From positions 23,033,238 through 23,097,237 of the forward strand of contig CM067298.1 of NCBI GenBank assembly GCA_034231615.1: a DNA stretch of 64,000 bases. Reading direction: 5' to 3'. This document shows positions 24,641 through 36,400 of this stretch, piece by piece. The stretch's first letter is position 1. Every line of letters begins with the position of its first letter. Below the pieces are notes generated by a model, which was given only the letters and a program-made list of their open reading frames with translations, had not been told where the DNA came from and made no database searches. This stretch comes from Meghimatium bilineatum. Lineage: Eukaryota > Mollusca > Gastropoda > Stylommatophora > Philomycidae. A program made the translations under genes and the position numbers.

Positions 24641-25460
24641 ACAGTTAATTACCCACAGGATGCATGGATTCATGCCTATACAGATGACTCGGCCACAAAT
24701 GCAATTGAGAATGGAGAAGGCGTGATCCTCAGACTTGTGACTAAAACATGGGGAAGTTGTTACTCTAGCTGTTGCTACAGGCAAGCTCTCAACCAATTTT
24801 GAGGCAGAAATGGAAGCTCTTAAGAAAGCAGCAGAAATGATCTTACAACATAAAGAACATGTGCACAAGAATATTGTACTCCTAACAGATGCACTCTGTC
24901 ATAACAGCACTGAAGCTACACAGGAACACAGAACTGAATGAATTGAGGGAAGTTCTAGTCAGTTGCACAATAATTTCCAGAGAGTAGTGATCCAGTTGAT
25001 ATCATGACACTTAACATTGAAGGGAATGAAGTTGCAGATAGACTGGACAAAGAAGGAGGGAATTTACTTCAAGAAGACTTTATGGTCAGCTATGAAGAAG
25101 TGAAGACTATCATTAAAGGCAACTATAACAAAAATTGAAAGAACACACTCCAAATATAATGCAGAGGATGGGTATTACCAACGATCCAGAAGAGACCAGG
25201 TTATCCTGCTGTACCTGAGAATTGGTCACAACAAAATTAGACATCACCTGTACACCAAATTCAAAATAGGTACAACTGGCCTTTGCCATTGCAGCCTTGC
25301 GAATATGATAGAGCATATCTTACAAGAATGTCCCCAGTATGCAGACCTGAGGAACAAACATAGCTCATCCCAATCAACATCAAAGAGAAACTGTATGGCA
25401 CAACAGAAACTCTAAAACAGACAGCAGCCTATAGCACAGAATCCGGAGTCCCAACCTGAC
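24640..25460 (+). mobile_element. LINE family 6: RNase H domain and tail, heavily decayed
   Basis: Plus strand fragments: A-W-I-H-A-Y-T-D-D-S-A (first Asp block, about 24668), a FEAEMEAL segment (24800), an EGNEVADRL block (25020), then cysteine-rich tail remnants (about 25290) and EHILQECPQYADL (25311-25350). This matches the intact copy at 48400-49298. Many frameshifts. Confidence 0.7.
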
Positions 25461-25489
25461 TGAGTGATTGTCGCAGAAGTTACCCTTTT

Positions 25490-26110
25490 TTCTCTCAACC
25501 CCCTTTCACTCTTTCTATTTGTTATTATAGGCCACCTTGTTTTAGTCATGGTTGCTGATACCTGCCCACTCTGCTACTGCGTTCATGTCTTACGCTAGAT
25601 TCTTGTTTTCCTAACTCCTTGTTTCGTATCTCATTTTCTTTGATCCGACCTTCATCCGCTCGATTTTATTGCCACGGGATGGTCTTGCTCGCCTTTGTCT
25701 ACCTCATGCGTCCTTGAACGTATGGCCATTGTTTGCTATTTAACCTGACGTCTCTAGTTCATATTCCTATTTGACTGCCAACCAACATTGAGCTAAGTAT
25801 AGTTTTATTTTATCTGCATTACATCTTATTTCTTTCCACTTTTTCTGTGCTCTTTTCCCTCCTTATTTACCACTTTTGTCTTCCCCTCACACCTTCTATT
25901 CCCCTGTCATCTCTGCTTCCCACGACTTCCCCTCGCTACTGTCCTTCCTTCTTTTTTCTTTCTTATCACTACCATGTGGTCTCTATGTAACATCTGTTGA
26001 TTGTGGTCTTTTTTTTTGTTCTGATGAAGACTTTTTAGTTGAAACATCCACTGTCTCTTTGCTAGGTTGTTTTATCGACTTGTTTTGGTAACACTAATAC
26101 TTATTTTTGT
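25490..26110 (+). mobile_element. Penelope-like terminal-repeat candidate with hammerhead-like core
   Basis: Pyrimidine-rich sequence followed by CTGATGA (26021), a short imperfect stem AGACTTTTTAGTT, and GAAAC (26041). This is the arrangement of a hammerhead ribozyme core with a short stem II (GACU pairs with AGUU, with one unpaired base). Hammerheads in Penelope terminal repeats are established; that this one belongs to such an element, or folds, is inference. Open frames here are low-complexity. Confidence 0.4.
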
Positions 26111-26660
26111 TCATTTTGATATTTTCCACATGTTACCCCAGCCACCCATTTCCTATTTAGAGTTGTTACCCGACACCATAACTTTTAACCCTCAACTTTT
26201 TCCCATTTGGACAGCAAAACAATGGTACAAGATTGGCCATACCTTACAGGAAACTAAATTTCTTTGAACAACATTCACACTTAGTACTCAAGTTCTTTCA
26301 TCAAGTAGACTTCTTGATTTAGGTATAAATAAATTACTGTGTAGGCCCCACTGTGTAGGCCTACATCAAAAGTCATCTCTGTCGTAAAGTTGACAGTGAT
26401 GATGTCTTGAAAACTAACTCGTTCAATTAGCTTGTGGTTTAGAAGCTGGCCATTCATATTGTTCTTGCGATTCAACATTTGTTGAATAGTAATGTCCTGT
26501 ACAGAAAACACTTCAAATTTGTGTACATATGAAGTTTGTATGTGAGCAATCTGTTTTTGTAGATTTTAGTTGGTAAACTGCTGATATGTTCACTAGTTTT
26601 ATTACATATACAATAGAGATGCTATTGTAATTACATGTCTTAGTTGTATTCTCTGTACGC
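26110..26660. other. No identifiable feature
   Basis: AT-rich; nothing recognised. Confidence 0.4.
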
Positions 26661-26661
26661 A

Positions 26662-26992
26662 TGTCAAAATAAATAAGTAGAAGATTACTCTATCAAAATA
26701 AATAAGTAGAAGATTACTCTATCAAAATAAATTAGTAGAAGATTACTCTATCAAAATAAATTAGTAGAAGATTACTCTATCAAAATAAATTAGTAGAAGA
26801 TTACTCTATCAAAATAAATTAGTAGAAGATTACTCTATCAAAATAAATTAGTAGAAGATTACTCTATCAAAATAAATTAGTAGAAGATTACTCTATCAAA
26901 ATAAATTAGTAGAATATTACTCTATCAAAATAAATTAGTAGAAGATTACTCTATCAAAATAAATTAGTAGATTACTCTATCAAAATAACTTG
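26662..26992. repeat. Minisatellite, 29-bp unit, about 11 copies
   Basis: gattactct recurs at exact 29-bp steps (26712, 26741, 26770 and so on). Units are almost identical; the first two differ at one position (aataag versus aattag), one carries aatatt, and the last unit lacks five bases. Confidence 0.95.
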
Positions 26993-27369
26993 ATGCATTA
27001 TGTAGGACACGCCCCTTTCCAGTTCTGCTAAGCATAACATGATTTAATAGGACTACATCTACTGGAATTAGCTTGTCTGTGGTTTGATGGGGCCTGAAAG
27101 GGGAGCAAATAATTACATCAACTATTTGCTCTGACCAATTGTCCCGTAACCATTTGAATCCTGGCCATCTGATCCTTAAAAAAATTCCTGTTCCCTTATG
27201 CTCCTGAGCAATATATATGCCTACACTAAAAGGACACCCAAACCGATTATTATTTTAATAGAAATAAGACATAAAATTATGTTTTAATACATAGTATTGA
27301 CTGATCATGTGCTCTCCAGTGTTCTTGCTTTATGTGCCAGTCCTCCCATCATGTAAACCTTTCTTTTAG

Positions 27370-27425
27370 GCACAGATATGTGGTGCAATAACTGCACCAA
27401 AAGTTGGTCTTGACTTTTTTGAAAG
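27370..27425 (+). CDS. Candidate 5' coding exon of the RAP80-like gene (56 nt)
   Basis: A pyrimidine-rich acceptor (ttcttttag) precedes this exon and a strong donor (AG|gtatgt) follows it. Only one frame is open, reading AQICGAITAPKVGLDFFER across the junction (phase 0 in, phase 2 out). The outgoing phase fits the exon at 31015 exactly, which supplies the single G needed. I do not recognise the peptide; it does not resemble the N-terminus of vertebrate RAP80. It could be a lineage-specific N-terminus, or an exon of an unrelated upstream gene. An upstream partner exon with matching phase 0 was not found. Confidence 0.45.
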
Positions 27426-30400
27426 GTATGTTTAGTATTCTATGGTTGGAAAGACAATGACGAGTTCATTAAATTTAAAAGCACACACAGAACAAATGTT
27501 ATTGGCTGTAGAGCGTGGTGAAACATGGATGATACAACAACATTTTTTCACCCTCTGGTGCATCAATATGGTTCTAATGTTTTGTTGCCATTGTTCAATA
27601 ATTGCTAATGAGGGACAGATTTCACTCACTTACATACTTCTTCAGCGTTCATTCTCAAACTCCCGCTGGATCTCTCTTGTAGCAGGACAATGCTCCTACT
27701 AGATATCTAGCAGGGTGTAGTCCAGAGAATGGAAATGTGTTGTCGCCGTTTTATCCGCGCCAATGGTCCGACACATCCGTCTTTGGCGGTATTCACGAAC
27801 ACACAAAATGTTTTATAGCATCTTCCAGTTATTTTGTGTAGATTATATTTGTTTATTATTATATCTGAATTATTGCATGCCCACATGATAAACTTTATCA
27901 ACTCAGTGATAATGTCAACACATTTGGTCAAAGCATCTACACCTTTTGTTGATCAGGTCTCAACTTCATTGGACCTGTTACGTCATCTGTATACCAGATG
28001 AATGTCTTCCACAGAGACTCTTATATAAGAGAAATGTGTGTAGGTAAGTATTCTAGTGTAGACTAGGAACAAATATTTGAAGGACTACTTGAAGACATCT
28101 CTTCAGCGCTGCTTGACCCAAGATCTTGGGAAATCACAGCTCTTGACCAACCAGCCTGGTATGATCAGATATTAAAGCTTTGAACAGTAGAACACTGCAG
28201 GCATTTTGAAGACAAAAATAAATGGAGAGATCAGACTGTTTTCTCTCATCTCAAGACGTACTACATTAATGCAATAGGTTTTTCAGTTCAATACCGTTAG
28301 ATAGGACATTTTTTACCCCCAAAAAAACCGAAGCGAAATAAATGACAAAGGGTATGCAAATATTTGCTCTTCATTTTTAGCAATTATTTCCCTTGGCCAG
28401 TGGGTGGAGATATTTATTTAGGAGGGTTATTTGGGTTAGGGTTTTGGTTATGCAGGTGTCCAGTATCTGCTCATTTCCATGAGTATAGCGTAGAACAGGT
28501 TTACTTTGGTCTCTAGCCTAGATCGCCACATGAACTCAACCAGGTAGCTTTTTAGGTGGTGCCACGCTGTTCCGTTGTGCTTCTTGTATTGCCACTTGAC
28601 ACTTCTCCACATTTGTTTAATTGAGTGTGGGCCCCCCATATCTGGATCCACATAGCTGTGCCTGTGATTCACCATCAGATTTGCAAAACTGACTCTCTCA
28701 ATCTCTGTTGTTTGGTACCATCTCAAGCAGTTTGAGTATATGGTGGACTACACATTGTTAACTATTGTCCTCAGTAGGGTGTTAACACTTCTGTTTTCAT
28801 CCACAGGCAGCAGAAAGACCTCTCGTGTCTCACTACACAGACCTCAAAATATCCACTACTGAAGTAAAACTTGGCTCGCTTGGAGAATAGACTCTTATCC
28901 ACCTCCACAATTTTGCTCTCTCCTATGATGCAGCATCATGGCAACTGTGTTATGCTGTAAACTCACACTTGACACATAAAGGCATTCCACTCTACCACTA
29001 CATTCTTGTTCATCTGCAGTTATTGCAGGCACAACTTTACAGAAGTCATCTGAAAAGATCAGCCATTGCAGAATCAGCATATCATCACATCTAAGATTTT
29101 TGTGAAATGTAGGCATGTGTCGACCTTCAACTTTATCCGTTGTTGGCGCCACCTAACATTGCACTACCAGGGAATAGTTTCTCTATTGCAAGTAATATAA
29201 GGCCATAGGGTAACCCTCCGTGCACATCTTTGCATCCGGCAGCAGTCCTCGTGACTGTAACAGACGTACTACATCTTTATCAGTCGCAGGTAAGCTCAAC
29301 AAACTTACGATTATGTTAATCATTTTGTATCTATGACTCAGCAAGCAGTGGTTGCACAAAATTTCTGATTGGCATAGATTTTATAAAAAGTTAGATTGTA
29401 CAAAATTCCTGATTGGCATAGATTTTATAAAAAGTTAGATTGTACAAAATTTCTGATTGGCATAGATTTTATAAAAAGTTAGATTGTACAAAATTTCTGA
29501 TTGGCATAGATTTTATAAAATATTTAGATTGTACAAAATTTCTGATTGGCATAGATTTTATAAAAAGTTAGATTGTAATCCCATCTAATGATACTGCTGG
29601 TACTGTACCATTTTTCAGAGCCCAGTTTAGATTCATCAGTCATCTGAAGACTCACAAACAAACAAACATAATACGTTTTAAAATGTCATGTTCATCTTTG
29701 CTTGCGAATGAAGAACATCATCACTATGAACTGGCTAATTCAGACCACCGACCATCTCTACCTATGCAGGACTTCCTACATAAGCAAATGTTTGTTCCCT
29801 TTTTTTGTTTGCTGAAGGTCTAAGTGAATTGAGACCCCTGATAAACATATTTTGGAACTGTCTACTGACCTACACCTGCAGATCTGATTAGGAAATATAG
29901 AACTGAGACAGAAGCTATAGGTATGACCTCCTTGACTTAGAAAAGAGTGAACATTGCCATGGAAATAGGCAGCATGACCAGAAATCTTAAAACAGAAGAA
30001 CATTCTTATGTTCATGAGCTGCTCTTCCACTCTGTTGTGTGGCGGTATCTTGAACTTGTGTCATACAATTACCGGTATAACATCTCTCATCTGTATAAAG
30101 TTATAGTCCTAGGATTGATCCTTCATGGACTTCATGATCCTTCATGGACTTCATGATCCTTCAATGTAGGCCTCCCATTGTACTTTTTGGAAATCTAGAT
30201 CCCTGAATCATGTCCTTCCATGCTGAAATTGGTAATTGTTCTTTTCTAGTGTATTCAAGGTAGGTCATAATTCTGTCTGCCATAGCAACAGCTGTTTGAT
30301 AAGAGGTTATGTAGTATTCCAGAAATAAATGAGAGAGTGGAGAGACTTGTATCAAGAACATAGATGTCAGGACAGATGACAATTGACAAGGGGGAGATTG

Positions 30401-33400
30401 TGAATTCCATATATATATGTCTATTAGTCGGGGACACCATGGTAGACAAGACTGTTGTGAAGAGGTTGAAAGAATTTGGAATTGCTGGGGGAGATAGTAG
30501 AAAGCAATGATTGATGGGTAGGACGTAGAAAAATAACACAGGAACTTTCTTCATGTATACCCTTCGCTGTCTGCTGAAAGACAAAACTTCTTCCTTACTC
30601 CCGTGATGATGCTCAGAATGCACCACTATCAGTTCAGTATATTCTGTGTTTTGTTTCATTAATTCTCAAACTCCCACCAGGTCTTTCTTATGGCAAGACA
30701 ATGATCCTACTAGATTTCCAGCAGAATGTAGTTGAGAGAACGGAAATGCGTTGTGTCACTTTTATTTGTACCAAGTCTTGCATTACTATTGACATGCCTA
30801 CCTCAGATAATCACTATTTCCACAAGTAGTCTGGTTGTGTTTCCTATCAAGTGAAATATTTACAATAAACATTCTACCGGTATATCAGATTGAATATGCA
30901 GGTTTAAAGGATAGTATGTTTAGATTTTACTAGCATCCATCTACTGTTGATGTTTGCCATTTTATCTTTAAAAAAACTATCTTGACATTTAAAATGACTG
31001 ACTGGTAGTTTCAGGATGAAAAGAATTGGTCGCAGAGGTCGTGTGCTTGGAACAGTAGGATCAGAGCCAACTATATTGAATGATGTGACCAAAAAATACT
31101 TGCTTCAAGGTAGGAATTTGTTAGTGTCAATGTTCTTATCAATAGTCATATGAAAATACAATGGTGGAAAAAAACCCCAATAGTGTTAGAAGTAGCATGG
31201 GTAGACCAATAACATGATAGGATGATAGCTTTAGACAAATACTTTTTTCTGTTTCTTTTCAACATTCAACTACATATTTGTACACATAAGTTTTGTCCAA
31301 GTACCTACGCATATCATTAGTTTTGTGTTCATCTTATTTTTATATTTCCACTTGTTATTTGCAAAGCACATTTAAAAAAAGTCTCTTTCTGTTTAAAATA
31401 TAAAATCACCATCACTGTTGAAAGTGATTTATTTTTTCAGCAGTACTTATGTAAATCAACACACCACAGGGTAAAAACACAGGGTCAATCAACTTGATGA
31501 TAAATACACAAACTATCAGACTATTGGGTGTGGGTATAAAAAAATACAGATAACCTTATGCAAGACAGTTTCAACTTTAAGGTCTTATTAAAGAAAATAC
31601 AAGACAAACAGTGAACAATTGTCTGATAGTCTGATTCACTGTAAAACTGATCTTCCTTGTGTTTTACTGAAGTACTATTGTTATACAGTTTTAAGACTGA
31701 CGGGGATTGAACCAGGTCCATTCTAATGGAACCGAATCGCCTTTACAACTCAAATAAAGAGGTTTGCTCGTACCTGACCAACCACGGCACCTAAACTAGA
31801 GGAGAAACTTGTAGCTTAGAGTAAAGTTGACTTGAGTTGAATGTTTTGACAGGATCACATCACATTTAAGGGATATGGTACCTGACCAACCACATCCACA
31901 ATTATTGGAAATTTTTGTGAAAATGTAAAAAAATTTTTAAACCTGAGTTGAAAAGCAATTCGATGCCGCTAGAACAGACATGGTTCAATTCCCGCCAGTC
32001 TTGAGAATTTTTTCATTTATCATCATACTTCCTACTTGAATTCACTTACCGGTATACAGTTTTACAGTAGTCCCACTTATTATTTATTTTTCTGCCAAAT
32101 GTAATGTACACATATACATTATCCATCAATATAGTCACCACTGACTTCTGCGTTCGCTCTCTGATAAACAATACTGAAGTGCATGTGATTTCTACAGGGA
32201 GTGTGAAGTACTCTATGCTGTCAGTTTCACAGCGGAGCTGCATTATTTTTCATCCATCTTTTGGCTTACCTCTTAGAACTAAAGTACTAAATATGTTCAA
32301 TTTCCTAAAACGGGGTAGGGTGAACTTCTCTACCCTTTATCTATGGGTTTCGTGGTGCAAGATTTATAAATCCAGTGTCAAAGAAGTACATTTTTGGTGT
32401 CTTGAAATATTCACCAGTTCATCATTAGTTTCAAACATATTCACTTTAAATTTATTTATTGTTAGCTGCTGGGATAACGCAGGATGTTCAACAGGAGATG
32501 TCAAATGAAGAGATAAAGGAAACATTGGTAAGTCTGTGTTGGTATCTGTATAATTCATAAGTAAGTTTGTTTCTGTGTTTTATTGACTTCTACTTGTGTC
32601 AGCAACCATTAACCTCTACTGTGGTTTAATTCAAGCCCACTGATAACCTGCAGCTTTCTGAACACATCGCAGAAGTTCGTACAGCTGTCCATACTTCTTT
32701 TACTTTACATTCTCCTGCCAGGATGATGATGATTTTCTCAAACTGTGCTTGAGGAATGTGGGATTTTTCTGCCAATGCCACTATCTCTATTAATATTTGG
32801 GTATCAACTGATGTGAAGCTTTGCCCAAACATCAAAGAAACCATCCCGCCCATGTGTTGCAGGGTCCCAAAAGGGGAGCAAAGAATAGCAACACTGTTTA
32901 CCTTCCACGAATGTCGTAAAAGGCGACTAAGGAGGTTATGGGATGGAGTTGGCTGTCTATCTCATATAGGGTCAGTGACCCAAAGCCATGCTGAAGTCGG
33001 ATGTGTCAGGCCGAAAGGCGCAGATATTGAAGCAATGCTGTAAACCATGACACAACGCATTCCGTTCTCTGGACTACATCCTGCTAATCTGCAGGAGTTT
33101 GAGAACGAACGTAGAAGAAGAAGAAGAAACCATCCATGTCAAACGGCAGTATCTCACCCCCGTTCCTGTTTGTGGAATTTTCTCTGACATTATGGTTATT
33201 TTATTAGAGATTGACAAGGGAAGAGAAAACATCTGTTCTGATAACTGATGAGACAATTGAAAGATGCAAAAATGCAGCAGCACGCTGTAAAGTGTAGTAT
33301 AAAGTATCCAATTCCCTTCTTAATTATGTTGAAGGCAACAGAGAGGGCGACAACATGAGAAAATATTTGTTTGACAACCTGGCACGGAAGAGAAACAAGA

Positions 33401-36400
33401 CTGAGCTTGATACATAATACAGGAGACAGAGAGCTGTGGAGAGCCATGATCGCCTATGCCAGCCGGCATGGCACCTGATGATGAATCATGATCTGGCTAC
33501 TTTGTAGACTGGTGTTAAAGTTATTTATTCCTATCACACCAGTTTCCCTTATCAGCTTAGTATAACTCTAGTCTTATTACATGTCTGATGTAGTTGTATC
33601 ATCTGTGTCCTCTGCTTCTTTTTCCTTCAATCTTACTGTCCGTTTCTCTCAAACTAGATTTCCAGGTTTCACATTTGATCATGCCAAGGCAGCGTACTCA
33701 ATTGTATGTTCTTCAGCAGTTGTCTTTTTGCACCTAGTCTTTGGGAACCTGCTCATTTCATCATTTTTGTGTGCTCCAGCTTACCCATTATGTACATTGT
33801 CGCCAGTGTGTTGCTGGGGCGCGAAAGGGAAGCAAAGAATAGCAACAATGTTACCTACCAAGCATATCATAAGAAGCAACTAAGGGGGATTTGAGGTGGA
33901 GTTTACTCCAATGCAGCATCCTATATAGAGTCACAGTGACCCAGAAGCCATACTGAAGAAGTGGATGTGTTAGGCTCTATGGTGCAGATATCACAGCTAA
34001 GCTGTAAAGATACCACAAGCTGCTCTTCAGACTACATTCTGCTGATCTGCAGGAGTTTGATAATGAAAGCAGAAGAAGAAGACTGTTATTGTTAGCACTA
34101 CATTAAAAAAAACCAGTCAATGTCATTTCCTACTTTATATGTAGGGTCTGAAAAAGCTGCAATGGTTACTAAACTAGATAAAATTAAGAAATGGAAAAAT
34201 TAGGAAAAGATTTGAATTAATATCATGTATTAAACATATAAAAAGACAGCAAGTAAAATGGTTCGGTCACCTCATGAGAATGAATCCAAACCAAATACCA
34301 ATTAGAGCATATAACAAAAGAATATCCAGACATAAAACCAAAGGTAGACCATAAAACTGGATAGAAAAAGTCAAGATAACCTAGAACAAACATGGACTTA
34401 ATATAACCAATGAGACACATCTGACCTTGGAACGACAACTAAAATTCTCACCTTTACGCTTAACAGCATGTATGGATACTATCAACCATCATTCACCTGG
34501 GAATAGACAAAAGCACAGTGACAAAATGTGGATCATTTTCTAAAATGTTATTTTGGTGTTACGTTTCACATGTTTATATTGGAATATGGGGGACATCTGG
34601 TTAACATGGGGATAACTAGCACCTGGTAAACTACATTGCATCTATGTTTGGATTCCTATTTGCTGTTTATGTTGCATCGTAGGTAAGTGAAGACAAAAAT
34701 TATGACAATTTTAGGTAAGTGAAGACAAAAAAATGTGACCATTCTAAGTAAGTGAACTCTTTTGCTTGTTTAAGATGGTGATTGTAAAATATTGCCTAGA
34801 AAATCCCTGCAGCCAGCAATTACTGGGTTGATCACTATATGTCCTTATTAGGATATGCAACCAATTTATTAGATATTTTGTCATCATTCTATCAATCAGG
34901 AACCTATGTTGAACTGTTTCATTTTGTGTTTCAGGCAGCTATCTTAGAAAGCAGTCCTTTGCTGCATGTAAGTCTTCCAGTTTTTAATAAGTTCTTCAAT
35001 AATATTTTTTTGCCCTGTTCCATTTGTTCTCAAGCTCCCATTGGATATTTTTTGTAGCAGGACTGGTTTTACTAGATTTCCAGCAGGTTTTAGTCCAGAG
35101 AACAAAAGTGTATTGTCAGTTTTCTTTGCACCAATGACCTGACATATCAAACTTTGGTGGAGGTAACATACATTCAGTGTTTTTACAACTTCACTGAGCG
35201 GTGGATGTCTAACCATATCGCTAGTAGATGAGTCGTATTAGAGAACTGGTTCCAGTACTATAAGCTGGTTACCATCTCAAAGTTAGCCACAATGAAACAT
35301 GCTTGACCTTTCCAACATTTCCACAGATACCCACATTATTTTATTGAAATGAACAGAGCAGAACAAGTTGTCATTCTGCACCTCAGAACAGGACCAACTG
35401 ACTGTGCAGCTGTATGTATAAAAAGTTCAAGATTGGCGACACTGCCATGTGTACATGTGGACAAGCACCTCAGACAGCAAAACATATTCTTCAGGATTGC
35501 CCAGAATATGAAATGCTAAGGCATACACAATAGCCCAGAGAACCAGCAGTGGAAGAAAAACTTTACGGAGTTCTGTACAATCTACAAAACACTCACGTTC
35601 ATAGAAGAAACAACAGATATAGACATGTTTCAAGTGAACAAAAGAAGAAGAATAGAAGAGTCAAGACTTCAGATGTAGATACATTATAAGTGAACAAAAG
35701 AAGAAGAATCTTACTGAAAGGTGCTCATGTTATTTAGAAGACAACACTAGAAATGAGAGAATAGTGTTGAAAAATAGCCTGTCAGTGTATTACAGAGCCA
35801 AAAGACAGTGTTTGAAATTTGTTACAGCTAACCTTCATTGTAGAGATGTCATTTGGTCTGATCTGATCACTTAATAAGTTAATTTTCTAAGGAATAACTG
35901 CTCTCTCTTTTGGAAATTATAAAAATTATGTGCACAAAAGGAAAGTGTATTTATTTGTAAGTTCTGGTATTGATTTGTAAGTTTCCCATCGAGGAAGCAC
36001 CTTGAAATGGTGATGAGGTTTAGTTCAGCCATCAGGGGTTGGAAAATAAGACTGGCCGGGCAGTCACACTCGAGCAGAACCACAGTCCTGCCCAAGCAAG
36101 CAGGGTGCTGAAGACGGAAGCAACCAGCCAAAAGGCGCGCAATTAATCAGGATGCCACGTACAAAACACAATGGGAACATGTCTATATCCAATAATAGTT
36201 ATGCGCCTGCCCTGTGACGGACATTCATGCAGGGACGGTGCCAGACCCTATACCTTGAAAGGGCCAAATTCCAGTTACTGGGGGTCCTCAATTGCCCCAA
36301 GGATCCAGGAGGCACAGGAATAGAGCTACTGGCTAAACAAACGAATGACCAATAAAAATTAATGCACTAGAATGCTGATGGTGTCATCAGAAAAAGAGAT

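Noticed and set aside
30255-30659. 134-aa minus frame
   Set aside because: No recognisable motif, ends in a SINE-B border; likely chance frame.
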